From an uncultured Pseudodesulfovibrio sp. (lineage in GTDB: Bacteria; Desulfobacterota; Desulfovibrionia; Desulfovibrionales; Desulfovibrionaceae), in contig NZ_OY761823.1 of the NCBI RefSeq assembly GCF_963664965.1, forward strand, positions 1,870,001 to 1,934,000: a DNA stretch of 64,000 nt, read 5' to 3'. Each line of letters opens with the position of its first letter. Positions within the stretch are counted from its first letter, which is position 1. Shown one piece after another: positions 8,194-17,370 of the stretch. The position numbers were made by a program, and so were the translations under genes. Under the pieces are notes generated by a model. That model searched no databases and was not told where the DNA came from. It was given only the letters and a program-made list of their open reading frames with translations.

Positions 8194-8997
8194 TCATGTT
8201 CCTTGTTTCGTGACGGGATGTTCGGTTGTGTCCGTGGGCTTCAGCGATGGCATACGGTGAAAGAACCGTTTGACGAAAACATCGTCCGAAGTGTCGCGAA
8301 GCACTTTGGGATCGCCTTCGGCGACGATCTTTTTCACATCCTTGTCGAGCATGATGACCCGGTCTGCCGTTTTATAGATGCTGTCAAGTTCATGGGTGAC
8401 GATGACGAACGTAATGCCCAGTGTCTTCGAGAGTTTGAGGATGAGTTCATCCAGTTCGGCAGAGGAAATGGGGTCCAGTCCCGCTCCCGGTTCGTCGAGG
8501 AAAAGTATCTGTGGATCAAGCGCCATGGCACGGGCGATGGCAGCACGCTTCTTCATGCCGCCGCTTAGGGCCGCAGGCAGTTTGTACATGGCGTTTTCCA
8601 GATTGACCATGGCGAGTTTCGATTTGGCGATCATGGTCATGGCTTCATGCGGGAGGTCGGTGAATTCTTCAAGCGGAAGCATGACGTTCTGGAGGAGCGA
8701 CATGGAACCGAAGAGAGCGCCCATCTGGTACATTACGCCGAATTTTCGGATGATCCGGTCCCGTTGGTCCCCCTGAGCGTTGGTGAGTTCGTCGTCGTCG
8801 AAAAAGACCTGTCCCGCCATGGGCTCGTACAGGCCGATCATGTTTTTGAGCAGGGTGCTTTTGCCGCAGCCAGATCCGCCGAGAATGATGAACACCTCAC
8901 CCGGCATGACGTCGAAACTGACGTCATCGACAACAACTGTGTCGTCATACCCGCAGGTGAGGTTGCGTACTTTTATGACCGGCTGGGCTTCATTCAT
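8194..8997 (-). CDS. mlaF: Lipid-transport ABC ATP-binding protein (MlaF-like)
   Basis: This 267-residue ABC ATPase has a Walker A (GGSGCGKST), an LSGGMKKRAAIARA signature and a Walker B with the following glutamate (ILFLDEPGAGLDP). The GGMKKR form of the signature is typical of MlaF/Ttg2A proteins. It should energise transport through the MlaE-type permease encoded just upstream. The C-terminal 15-20 residues extend beyond the ATPase core. Confidence 0.9.
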   Translation of the reverse strand: MNEAQPVIKVRNLTCGYDDTVVVDDVSFDVMPGEVFIILGGSGCGKSTLLKNMIGLYEPMAGQVFFDDDELTNAQGDQRDRIIRKFGVMYQMGALFGSMSLLQNVMLPLEEFTDLPHEAMTMIAKSKLAMVNLENAMYKLPAALSGGMKKRAAIARAMALDPQILFLDEPGAGLDPISSAELDELILKLSKTLGITFVIVTHELDSIYKTADRVIMLDKDVKKIVAEGDPKVLRDTSDDVFVKRFFHRMPSLKPTDTTEHPVTKQGT

Positions 8998-9006
8998 GTC
9001 TTCTAC

Positions 9007-10173
9007 CTATATGCCGAGGTAGTAATAGATTACGGCGAAAATGCCATCGGCAAAGGCGATCATGACGATACCGGAAACCACCGCGCTTGTCGTGGACATG
9101 CCGACTGCGCTAGCACCGCTGCGGGTTTGCATTCCTCGCAGGCAGCCGACTCCGGCCACGAGGACGGCAAAAACCAGCCCCTTGAGCATGCCGCTGAAAA
9201 AACCGGCGAAATTCAGGTAGGTGAAAACCCGTGAAGTGAAGGTGACGAGCGGGAATCCCATGGAGAGCATAACGACCGCACCGCCGATCAGGCTGGCAAA
9301 GTTGAAGAAGATAATCATCAGCGGGACCATGGTCAGGGAAGACAGGAGTTTGGGTACGACGAGAAAGCGCATGGGGGAAAGCCCCATGGTGGTCAGTGCG
9401 TCCAGTTCCTCGTTGATCTTCATGGTGCCGATTTCGGCAGCAAAGGCCGACCCGGAGCGGGCAGCCAGCAGGATTGCCGTGACGAGCGGCCCCATTTCCC
9501 GGAACATGACCAGTCCGAGCATGTTGGGCACGAAAATTTCTCCGCCGAAGCGTTGTAGTGTGATGGCTGACTGAAACGACATAATGAGACCCATCAGGAA
9601 TCCGATGAGCACGATGATGAACAGGGAATCCACGCCCACGGCGAGGCAGGAGAGCAGGACATCCTTCCATCGCACCTTGCCCGGGTGTCGGATGGTTTCG
9701 CAGATGATGGTGGTCGCCTCTCCCGTGAAGGCGATCATTTCGCGGATGCCGTTCAGCACTTCACCTGTGGCGGCACCGAGAGCTTCGGTCAGTCCCCGGC
9801 GGTCCTTGGCCAGATCTTCCCAGTCCGGGTAATCCCGATCCCACGTCAGTTCCACGAGCTGCTTGTAGTCGTCGCGAAGATTGTGCAGTTCAAACGATGC
9901 ACCGGAATGATGCGCTTCTTCCCGCAGTTTGAGCAGCAGGGCGACACCGGCACCGTCCATGTATTCGATGTGGGAACAGTCGGCCTCGGCATGCCGGAAT
10001 CCCCCTTGGCGTATCGTCGCCACAGCCCGGTCCCAGACATGTGTGGTTCCGGGGGCATCCAGGTGTCCTTGAATGCTCAGACGCAGGGTATCGCCGGCAA
10101 CCGTCGCATTAACGTTTGCGTCGAGGTGGGGAGAAGGTGGTGTCTGATGCGCCAAGATGCTCTCCGTTTTCAT
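9007..10173 (-). CDS. mlaE: STAS domain-MlaE permease fusion protein
   Basis: This 388-residue protein joins an N-terminal STAS domain (about residues 15-125, with YMDGAGVALLLKLREEA) to an MlaE-type permease (about residues 160-385, about five to six helices, with the conserved REMGPLVTAILLAARSGSAFAAEIGTMK loop). In E. coli the STAS protein is separate (MlaB), so here permease and regulator are fused. It heads the operon. This arrangement is known in deltaproteobacteria and points to ABC-driven lipid traffic between the membranes. Confidence 0.9.
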   Translation of the reverse strand: MKTESILAHQTPPSPHLDANVNATVAGDTLRLSIQGHLDAPGTTHVWDRAVATIRQGGFRHAEADCSHIEYMDGAGVALLLKLREEAHHSGASFELHNLRDDYKQLVELTWDRDYPDWEDLAKDRRGLTEALGAATGEVLNGIREMIAFTGEATTIICETIRHPGKVRWKDVLLSCLAVGVDSLFIIVLIGFLMGLIMSFQSAITLQRFGGEIFVPNMLGLVMFREMGPLVTAILLAARSGSAFAAEIGTMKINEELDALTTMGLSPMRFLVVPKLLSSLTMVPLMIIFFNFASLIGGAVVMLSMGFPLVTFTSRVFTYLNFAGFFSGMLKGLVFAVLVAGVGCLRGMQTRSGASAVGMSTTSAVVSGIVMIAFADGIFAVIYYYLGI

Positions 10174-10281
10174 TCATGTTGCAGGCGATGAGGTTAGTGA
10201 AGCCGATTGGCAAATATATCGAAGGTTTCACCAAATGGGAAGTCGCGAGCATGATTAGTTTATTGAATGTAATAGGGGGAG

Positions 10282-10307
10282 TTGACAAAAACAAAAAAGA
10301 ATAATAT
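10282..10307 (+). promoter_or_regulatory. Possible promoter of the Lrp-type gene
   Basis: TTGACA at 10282-10287 and TAATAT at 10302-10307 flank only 14 bp, shorter than usual, in a very A-rich stretch. If used, the transcript would begin about 5 bases before the ATG at 10319, and no Shine-Dalgarno sequence is seen. Confidence 0.3.
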
Positions 10308-10318
10308 TTCTTTTAAGC

Positions 10319-10798
10319 ATGAATAACAGAAAGATTGACGAATTAGATCTTAAAATCCTGAAGATACTTCAGGAGGACGGCAAAGTCTCCAATGCTGAAA
10401 TCGCACGAAAGGTCGGCAAGGCTCCGTCCGCCGTTCTTGAACGGGTGCGTAAGCTGCGGAAAAACGGCGTCATCAAGGGCTATGAATGCATCGTTGACCA
10501 CAAGATTCTTGGACGCGGGCTGACTGCGTTCACTGCCATTCGCGTGGAAGAAGGTGTCGGGGCAACCGAAGTCGGGGAAAAACTCGCTCAGTTGCCGGAA
10601 GTCCTTGAGGTGCATTACACCGCCGGACGTGATTCCTACCTGGTCAAGGTCCGTGTTGAGGACACAGAGGCGCTTCAGGCGGTTCTGGCCAAGTTCGGAA
10701 CCATTGCTGCGGTACGGGATACCAATTCAACCATCGTGCTGACCACGGTCAAGGAGTCGCGCATCATTCCGCTTCCGTTTTCTGAAGACCAAGATTAA
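10319..10798 (+). CDS. Lrp/AsnC-family transcriptional regulator
   Basis: This 159-residue protein has an N-terminal winged helix-turn-helix (about residues 8-60, with LKILQEDGKVSNAEIARKVG) and a C-terminal ligand-sensing domain (about residues 70-145). Its stop is 15 bp upstream of putA, so it is probably a local amino-acid-responsive activator of proline catabolism, like PutR of other proteobacteria; that role is inferred from position. The start at 10319 has no clear ribosome site, but no better start lies downstream. Confidence 0.88.
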   Translation: MNNRKIDELDLKILKILQEDGKVSNAEIARKVGKAPSAVLERVRKLRKNGVIKGYECIVDHKILGRGLTAFTAIRVEEGVGATEVGEKLAQLPEVLEVHYTAGRDSYLVKVRVEDTEALQAVLAKFGTIAAVRDTNSTIVLTTVKESRIIPLPFSEDQD

Positions 10799-10813
10799 TC
10801 CAAGGAGTTTCCG

Positions 10814-13800
10814 ATGACTACTGAAATCTCCTCTCTGGACCCGAAGATCATTTCTCGGGGCAGGGAGTTTTTCGCTTCCATATCCGGCGAGTCCCCATCA
10901 GTGTTCAACAAAGGCTGGTGGACCGGCAAGGTCATGGACTGGTCCATGAAAAACGAGGACTTCAAAGTCCAGATGTTTCGGTTTGTCGATGTTCTTCCTT
11001 ATCTGAACACCTCGGAATCTCTGTCTCGTCATATTGAGGAGTATTTCGCCGGGGAGGATTCCAATATCCCCGACGTACTCAAGTGGGGAGCGACCAAGAC
11101 CAAGATCGGCGGCGGGCTTGTGGCCAAGGTGCTCAACAAGACCATTCGTTCCAACATCGAATCCATGGCCCGTCAGTTCATCATCGGTCAGGTCTCCAAG
11201 GAAGCGGTCAAGGGCATCAAGAAGCTTCGCAAGGACGGATTTGCATTCGTGCTTGATCTGCTCGGTGAAGCCACGGTCAGTGAAGTGGAATCCGCTGCCT
11301 ATCGTGACGGCTATCTTGAAGTGCTTGACGCCATTGAAAAGGAATATGGCAAGTGGAAACCGCTGGACGGCGGTTCCGGTGACCTCGACTGGGGACATGC
11401 GCCCAAGGTGAATGTCGCGGTGAAGCCTTCGGCCTTTTACTCCCAGTCCAAGTCGGTCGATCTGGATGGCACGGCAGAAGGCATGATGGCGAGCATCGAG
11501 CCTGTCTACAAGAAAGTCATGTCCATGGGCGGTTTCATGTGCATCGACATGGAGGCCTTGAAATACAAGGACGCCACGGTCGAACTGTTCAAGCGGTTGC
11601 GTACCAAATATCCAGAATATCCGCATCTCGGAATTGTGTTTCAGGCGTACTTGCGGTCCGTTGACGACGATGTGCGTGGCCTGCTCGACTGGGCGCGTGA
11701 AAAGGATCTGCCCATTTCCATTCGTCTGGTCAAGGGAGCTTACTGGGATTACGAGACCGTCCTTGCCAAGCAGAACGCATGGCCCGTGCCGGTCTGGACG
11801 CACAAGCCGGAATCGGACATGGCCTTTGAGCGTGTGTCCAAGATGATTCTTGAAAACAACGACATCTGCCATTTCGCCTGCGCGTCACATAATATCCGTT
11901 CTATTTCCGCAGTTCAGGAAATTGCCACTGAACTGAAGGTGCCTGAGGAAAAGTATGAATTCCAGGTGCTCTACGGCATGGCTGAACCCGTTCGCAAAGG
12001 GCTCAAGAATGTAGCCAAACGTGTCCGGCTATACTGCCCCTATGGTGATCTGCTGCCGGGTATGGCGTATCTCGTGCGCCGGTTGCTTGAAAACACGGCC
12101 AACGAGTCCTTCCTCAAGCAGACTTTTGCTGACGAGGCGGACATGGACCGGCTGCTTGAAAATCCGGAAGCGACACTGCGCCGTCAGCTTGAAGACAAAT
12201 GTCAGAAGCCTGAACCGAAAGAGGGATTGCCCCGGTTCAACAATTTCCCGGCTGTGGATTTCACCCTTGAAGCCGAGCGCAAGGCATTCCCGGCATCCAT
12301 TGCAAAGGTCCGTGAGAATCTTGGCCGCAAAATCCCGCTCTACATCAATGGGCGCGAAGTGGAAACGAGCGACACCCTCGATTCTTACAACCCGGCCAAG
12401 CCTGAAGAGATCATCGGCACAGTCTGTCAGGCCGGTGTTGGGGACGTTGACCGTGCCATCGAGGCCGCGTCAGATGCCTACCTGAGCTGGCGTGACGTTG
12501 CCCCGGAAGAGCGTGCCAATATTCTTCTCAAGGCTTCGCAGTATCTCAAGGACAATATCCACGATTTGTCCGCGCTTCAGGTTCTTGAAGTCGGCAAGCA
12601 GTGGGATCAGGCCCATGCCGATGTGGCCGAGGCTATCGATTTCCTCGAATATTACGCCCGCGAGATGATCCGTCTGGGCAAGCCCCGCCGCATGGGACAT
12701 GCTCCCGGCGAAATGAGCCACCTCTTTTATCAGGGCAAGGGGGTCGCTGCGGTTATCGCGCCGTGGAACTTCCCGCTCGCCATCTCCGTGGGCATGGTTT
12801 CCGCCGCGATCGTTTCCGGCTGCCCCGTGGTGTACAAGCCCGCCGGTCTTTCTTCCTGTGTCGGCAACGGATTGACTGAAATGTGGAAGGCCGCGGGTCT
12901 GCCTGACGGTGTGTTCAACTACATCCCGGGCCGTGGTTCGATCATGGGTGACTACCTTGTGGATCATCCGCAGGTCTCGGTTATCGCGTTTACCGGGTCC
13001 ATGGAAGTCGGCCTGCGTATTCAGGAGCGTGCGGCCAAGTTGCAGCCCGGTCAGCGTCAGTGCAAGCGGGTCATTGCGGAAATGGGTGGCAAGAACGCCA
13101 CTATTATCGACGATGATGCCGATCTTGACGAGGCCGTGCTCGGCGTATTGTATGCCGCTTTCGGCTTTCAAGGGCAGAAGTGTTCAGCATGCTCCCGCGT
13201 CATTGTTCTTGATTCCATCTATGACAGGTTTGTCGAGCGTTTGACCGAGGCCGCCGAGTCGGTCAAGCTCGGACCTTCCGAAAATCCTGCCAATTACATG
13301 GGGCCGGTCGTGGACAAGGGGGCACAGGAAAACGTGCTTCGTTACGTCAGGATTGCCGAAGAAGAAGGCAATGTACTCGTCAAGCGTGAGGTCTCTGATG
13401 ATCTCAAGGCTACCGGCGGTTGCTACGTGCCGCTGACTATTGTTGACGGCATTACCAGCGATCATCGCATTGCACAGGAAGAGGTCTTCGGGCCTGTTCT
13501 GTCCGTCATGCGCGCTGCCGACATGGATGAAGCGCTTGATATCGCCAACTCCACCAAGTTCGCTCTTACAGGTGCCATTTATTCCCGCAGTCCGCGTAAT
13601 CTGGAACGGGCATACAACGAGTTCCGCGTCGGCAACCTCTACCTGAACAAACCGTCTGTCGGCGCGCTTGTCGAGCGTCACGCATTCGGTGGATTCCAGA
13701 TGTCCGGTGTCGGCTCGAAATCCGGTGGCCCTGATTATCTGCTCCAGTTCATGGACCCCCGTCTGGTCTGTGAGAACACCATGCGTCGTGGCTTTGCCCC

Positions 13801-13831
13801 CATCGAAGAAGATGATGACTGGCTGAGCTAG
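10814..13831 (+). CDS. putA: Bifunctional proline dehydrogenase / L-glutamate gamma-semialdehyde dehydrogenase
   Basis: This 1005-residue protein oxidises proline to glutamate. The proline dehydrogenase part (about residues 120-440) shows FAD-barrel motifs including RLVKGAYWD and YLVRRLLENTANESFL. The aldehyde dehydrogenase part (about residues 500-1000) has VIAPWNFPLA, FTGSMEVG and the catalytic cysteine in GQKCSACSR. No N-terminal ribbon-helix-helix domain is seen, so it should not act as its own repressor; the Lrp-type gene upstream is the likely regulator. An AAGGAG site precedes the ATG. A strong terminator follows the stop. Confidence 0.95.
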   Translation: MTTEISSLDPKIISRGREFFASISGESPSVFNKGWWTGKVMDWSMKNEDFKVQMFRFVDVLPYLNTSESLSRHIEEYFAGEDSNIPDVLKWGATKTKIGGGLVAKVLNKTIRSNIESMARQFIIGQVSKEAVKGIKKLRKDGFAFVLDLLGEATVSEVESAAYRDGYLEVLDAIEKEYGKWKPLDGGSGDLDWGHAPKVNVAVKPSAFYSQSKSVDLDGTAEGMMASIEPVYKKVMSMGGFMCIDMEALKYKDATVELFKRLRTKYPEYPHLGIVFQAYLRSVDDDVRGLLDWAREKDLPISIRLVKGAYWDYETVLAKQNAWPVPVWTHKPESDMAFERVSKMILENNDICHFACASHNIRSISAVQEIATELKVPEEKYEFQVLYGMAEPVRKGLKNVAKRVRLYCPYGDLLPGMAYLVRRLLENTANESFLKQTFADEADMDRLLENPEATLRRQLEDKCQKPEPKEGLPRFNNFPAVDFTLEAERKAFPASIAKVRENLGRKIPLYINGREVETSDTLDSYNPAKPEEIIGTVCQAGVGDVDRAIEAASDAYLSWRDVAPEERANILLKASQYLKDNIHDLSALQVLEVGKQWDQAHADVAEAIDFLEYYAREMIRLGKPRRMGHAPGEMSHLFYQGKGVAAVIAPWNFPLAISVGMVSAAIVSGCPVVYKPAGLSSCVGNGLTEMWKAAGLPDGVFNYIPGRGSIMGDYLVDHPQVSVIAFTGSMEVGLRIQERAAKLQPGQRQCKRVIAEMGGKNATIIDDDADLDEAVLGVLYAAFGFQGQKCSACSRVIVLDSIYDRFVERLTEAAESVKLGPSENPANYMGPVVDKGAQENVLRYVRIAEEEGNVLVKREVSDDLKATGGCYVPLTIVDGITSDHRIAQEEVFGPVLSVMRAADMDEALDIANSTKFALTGAIYSRSPRNLERAYNEFRVGNLYLNKPSVGALVERHAFGGFQMSGVGSKSGGPDYLLQFMDPRLVCENTMRRGFAPIEEDDDWLS

Positions 13832-13850
13832 ATGTAAGAAAACATGAGAA

Positions 13851-13888
13851 AAGCCCTGACAGAAAATACTCTGTCAGGGCTTTTTTTT
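13851..13888. terminator. Bidirectional terminator between putA and the GNAT gene
   Basis: AAGCCCTGACAG and CTGTCAGGGCTT form a perfect 12-bp stem with an 8-nt loop, followed by eight T on the plus strand and preceded by A on the other side. It can serve both convergent genes. Confidence 0.9.
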
Positions 13889-13917
13889 ATGAATGAATCA
13901 GGCGGAGTTTTTTGTTC

Positions 13918-14409
13918 CTAAAGCGGCAACTCCATGGTGTGCCACTGTGCTCCGCCGTGTGTGGACTCGGAGACTCCGCAGTCCTGAAAGCCGTGGCTGG
14001 CGTAATAGGGGATGAGATCCTCCTTGCACAGGAGCATGACCTTGCTTTTTCCCATGTCGTGTGCCTGCTTGACGAAACTGTTGAGCAGTCTGCCGCCGAT
14101 GCCTTTCTTCCTGTATTCCGGCAGGACCGAGAGCGAGAAGATGACGATGTTCTCACCTTCGGGATCGTGTCCGATGAGCTGCTTGAATTCTTCGTCTGAA
14201 ATATCGTCTTTGCTCGTGGAACCGCTGTTCACCTGCCCGATGACTTCCCCTTCGTATTCGGCGACAAGGAAGCCTTCCGGGTAATGGTTGATGCGGTTTT
14301 CAAGAGATGTTGTCCAAGCTGCCTCGCAGGGCGGAAAGCTGCGGACTTCGATGGTATGGCAGGCGGTGAGGTCGTCATGCTCGACCATGCGGATTGTGAG
14401 TTCTGTCAT
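13918..14409 (-). CDS. GNAT-family N-acetyltransferase
   Basis: This 163-residue protein has the GNAT core: IFSLSVLPEYRKKGIGGRLLNSFVKQA is the acetyl-CoA-binding motif A and LLCKEDLIPYYASHGFQDCG is motif B. The acceptor substrate is not evident. It starts 4 bp after the stop of the ABC-F gene, so the two are probably co-transcribed. The length is normal for a single-domain GNAT. Confidence 0.87.
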   Translation of the reverse strand: MTELTIRMVEHDDLTACHTIEVRSFPPCEAAWTTSLENRINHYPEGFLVAEYEGEVIGQVNSGSTSKDDISDEEFKQLIGHDPEGENIVIFSLSVLPEYRKKGIGGRLLNSFVKQAHDMGKSKVMLLCKEDLIPYYASHGFQDCGVSESTHGGAQWHTMELPL

Positions 14410-14413
14410 TGTA

Positions 14414-16369
14414 TTAGTCCAATTCTACGCCTTCAAGGGCGGCTTCGAGTGTTTCCCAACGCTCATACTCGGCTTCGAGCTCCGCTTCAAGCTTTTCCAG
14501 TCGATTTTGATCATCGGCCATGGCTTCGCCACTGTTTTTGAAATAGTCCGGCGCGGACATTTTCGATTGCAGTTCTTCGAGTGCCGATTCGAGTTTTTCG
14601 ATGAGAGCGGGCATGGCCGCGAGCTGGTCGCGCTTCTTTTCCAGCTCGTACTTTTCCTTGTAGCTGAGTTTCTTCTTTTTGGGCTGTGCGGGTTTTTCCG
14701 CCGCAGGTTTCGGCTTGCACGCCTTGGCAGACTGTGTCTGTTTTTCAGGTCGCTGCCTGAGCCAGTCATCATAGCCGCCCACGTATTCGGCGACATGACC
14801 GTTCCCCTCAAAGGCGATGGTCGAGGTGACGACGTTGTTGAGGAAAGCGCGGTCATGGCTGACCAGCAGCAGGGTGCCGGGGTAGTCCATGAGCAACTCT
14901 TCCAGAAGGTCGAGCGTCTCGACGTCAAGGTCGTTGGTGGGTTCGTCCATCACCAGAACATTGGACGGGTGCGTGAACAGGCGGGCGAGCAGCAATCGGT
15001 TGCGTTCGCCGCCGGAAAGAACGGAAACAGGCACCTTGGCGCGGTCTGGCGTGAACAGGAAGTTCTTGAGATGGCTCATGACGTGACGGCGGTGCCCGTT
15101 GATGTCCACGAAATCGTTGCCGTCGGCCACGTTGTGCCGAGCGGATTTGTTTTCGTCGAGCTGCTCGCGCATCTGGTCGAAATAGGACACTTGAAGGTTG
15201 ACGCCGTGCCGGATGGAACCGGAGTTCGGTTCAAGTTCCCTGAGCAGGATTTTCAGAAATGTGGTTTTGCCAGCGCCGTTTGGGCCGATCAGGCCCACTT
15301 TGTCGCCGCGCATGATGGCGGTGGAAAAATCGCTGATGAGCGGCCTGTCCGGGGTGTCGTCAAAGGCGAAGCAGATGTTTTTGGCCTCGGCCACGAGCTT
15401 GCCGGTGCGGTCGGCTTCCTGAATGACCATTTTGACTGATCCGGTGCGTTCGCGGCGGGCCTTGTGTTCCTCGCGCATTTTTCGCAGGTCGCGGACGCGG
15501 CCCATGTTTCGGGTGCGGCGGGCCTTGATGCCGCGGCGAATCCATGCTTCTTCTTCGGCCAGCTTCTTGTCGAAATTGTGGTTCTGCTTGGCTTCGGCTT
15601 CAAGGTCTGCGTCTTTGCGTTTCAGATAGGTCGCATAGTCGCAGTCCCAGCTGTACAAATGACCCCGGTCCAGTTCCACGATGCGCGTGGCAAGGCGTTT
15701 GAGAAAGGCGCGGTCATGGGTGACGAACAAAAGGGCGGCACTTTGGCGCACCAGAAAATCTTCGAGCCAGTTGATGGATTCGATGTCCAGATGGTTGGTC
15801 GGTTCGTCCAGAATGAGCAGGTCCGGGCCGGATACCAGTGCGCGGGCGAGCAGGGCACGGCGTTTCGTCCCGCCCGAAAGTGAGTCGAACGGTTCGTCGC
15901 CATTGAGTTTGAGGTGCGAGAGCACGGTCTCGATGGTCTGGTGATGCGGCCAGCCGCCTGCGTCCTCAAGCGCATGCTGTGCGCGTTCCAGCGTCGCGAC
16001 CAAGGCTTCGTGATCTTCTGTCGATGTCGCGTCGGATGCTTCGGCCAGTGCGCGGGAAGCCGTGTGATAGGCGGAAAGGTGTTTGCCGGTTTCGCCCAGT
16101 CCCTGCGCTGCCACGTCGTACACGTATCCGCCGAGGTCCTGCGGAACTTCCTGCGGCAGCATGGCGACGCGTGCTCCCTTGGCGTAGTCGACGCTGCCGG
16201 AGTCGGGCGCGGTGATACCCTCGATAATGGAGAGCAGGGTGGACTTGCCTTCGCCGTTGCGGCCGAGCAGACACACGCGTTCGCCCGGTTCGATCTGCAT
16301 GGACACCTTGTCCAGAAGTATCGTTCCGGTAAAATTGATGGAAATATCCTGCAAATTGACAACAGCCAT
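14414..16369 (-). CDS. uup: ABC-F family ATPase, Uup type
   Basis: This 651-residue soluble protein has two ABC ATPase domains. The first has Walker A LLGRNGEGKST (about residues 34-44) and LILDEPTNHLD; the second has Walker A LIGPNGAGKTT and VLVMDEPTNDLD. The linker between them is basic and helical, and a C-terminal region (about residues 545-651) is a Lys/Glu-rich predicted coiled coil as in Uup. ABC-F proteins act on ribosomes, and Uup also suppresses transposon excision. An AAGGA site precedes the ATG. Confidence 0.9.
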   Translation of the reverse strand: MAVVNLQDISINFTGTILLDKVSMQIEPGERVCLLGRNGEGKSTLLSIIEGITAPDSGSVDYAKGARVAMLPQEVPQDLGGYVYDVAAQGLGETGKHLSAYHTASRALAEASDATSTEDHEALVATLERAQHALEDAGGWPHHQTIETVLSHLKLNGDEPFDSLSGGTKRRALLARALVSGPDLLILDEPTNHLDIESINWLEDFLVRQSAALLFVTHDRAFLKRLATRIVELDRGHLYSWDCDYATYLKRKDADLEAEAKQNHNFDKKLAEEEAWIRRGIKARRTRNMGRVRDLRKMREEHKARRERTGSVKMVIQEADRTGKLVAEAKNICFAFDDTPDRPLISDFSTAIMRGDKVGLIGPNGAGKTTFLKILLRELEPNSGSIRHGVNLQVSYFDQMREQLDENKSARHNVADGNDFVDINGHRRHVMSHLKNFLFTPDRAKVPVSVLSGGERNRLLLARLFTHPSNVLVMDEPTNDLDVETLDLLEELLMDYPGTLLLVSHDRAFLNNVVTSTIAFEGNGHVAEYVGGYDDWLRQRPEKQTQSAKACKPKPAAEKPAQPKKKKLSYKEKYELEKKRDQLAAMPALIEKLESALEELQSKMSAPDYFKNSGEAMADDQNRLEKLEAELEAEYERWETLEAALEGVELD

Positions 16370-16383
16370 ACTCGGTCCTTTTT

Positions 16384-16471
16384 TCCCTCGCCGGGGGGCG
16401 TCTCCGACGGCCTAAGAACCCTTCGAGAAGGGTTCTTAGGAATTTCCTAAGCTTTTTGGTGCGCTTCGCGG
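16384..16471 (-). repeat. Intergenic hairpin element, copy A
   Basis: On the minus strand the element reads GCGCACCAAAA, GGAAATT, a 30-nt hairpin (16411-16440, perfect 14-bp arms CCTAAGAACCCTTC/GAAGGGTTCTTAGG) and GCCGTCGGAGACGCCCC. The flanks match copy B at 56500-56580 almost exactly while the stem sequence differs and remains paired. It lies between uup and rpe. Confidence 0.75.
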
Positions 16472-16529
16472 GTGTGTGCGAATGCGGTAATTGTATGCTC
16501 TTTTTATTAAAATAACTTTGCGCCGACAG

Positions 16530-16577
16530 GCGCAGATGGGATTCTTAAGGCCTTCGGCCTTAAGCCGCCGGAGGCGA
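16530..16577 (+). repeat. Intergenic hairpin element, copy C
   Basis: Short copy in plus orientation: GGGATT, a hairpin with perfect 9-bp arms (16544-16552 and 16556-16564, CTTAAGGCC/GGCCTTAAG) and GCCGCCGGAGGCG. It is head-to-head with copy A, which recalls paired REP elements. Confidence 0.6.
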
Positions 16578-16618
16578 AATCATCCGACAATCGCGCCGCA
16601 GGCGCATCAAGCCCTGTT

Positions 16619-17269
16619 CTATTTGCAGGCGTCCTGAAATACCTTGTGCCGTTCGGCATAGGGCGGAAAACCGAAGAATGCGGAACCGGAGACAAGGACA
16701 TCCACGCCCGCGTCGGTCAGTTCTTTTGCGTTTTCTGCGGTGACGCCGCCGTCGATCTGAATGAGCGTGTCGGCTCCGGCATCGGTGATCATGCCTTTGA
16801 GTTCGCGTACCTTATCGAGGCAGAACGGGATGAATTTCTGTCCGCCGAAACCCGGATTCACGGACATGATGAGGACCATGTAGAGCTGCGGAATGAGATA
16901 CTTGATCGTTTCCAGCGGGGTGTGCGGATTGAGCGCCACAGCGGGCTTGCATCCTGCTTCGGTGATCTGGGCGCAGACACGTTCCAGATGGTCGCAAGTT
17001 TCGGCATGCACGCAGATGAGGTCGGCTCCGGCATCGGCGAAATGTTGAATATACCGGCCCGGGTCCTCGATCATCAGGTGACAGTCGAAGAAAAGTTTCG
17101 ATTTTTCACGCATTGCCTTGATGATCGGCGGCCCGAAAGTGATGTTGGGCACGAACATGCCGTCCATGACATCAAGGTGAACCCATTCAAGGCCCGCATT
17201 TTCAAGAGCTTTCAGCTCGCTTTCCATGTTGGCAAAATCCGAGGAAAGCATGGAAGGGGAAAGTATCAT
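16619..17269 (-). CDS. rpe: Ribulose-phosphate 3-epimerase
   Basis: This 216-residue TIM-barrel enzyme interconverts ribulose 5-phosphate and xylulose 5-phosphate in the pentose phosphate pathway. The family motifs are complete: ILSPSMLSSDFANM at the start, HLDVMDGMFVPNITFGP (metal and catalytic residues), MSVNPGFGGQKF, and DGGVTAENAKELTDAGVDVLVSGSAFF at the phosphate site. It is slightly short at the C-terminus but otherwise normal. It appears to be transcribed alone. Confidence 0.95.
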   Translation of the reverse strand: MILSPSMLSSDFANMESELKALENAGLEWVHLDVMDGMFVPNITFGPPIIKAMREKSKLFFDCHLMIEDPGRYIQHFADAGADLICVHAETCDHLERVCAQITEAGCKPAVALNPHTPLETIKYLIPQLYMVLIMSVNPGFGGQKFIPFCLDKVRELKGMITDAGADTLIQIDGGVTAENAKELTDAGVDVLVSGSAFFGFPPYAERHKVFQDACK

Positions 17270-17370
17270 GATATTTTACTCCGCTTAAGGACGATGTGTT
17301 GGGGAAAGGTGTACATTCAACCGGCGTCCCGTGCAAGTTTTCGGAAAATGTAAATCCGGCTGAGAGTGGT

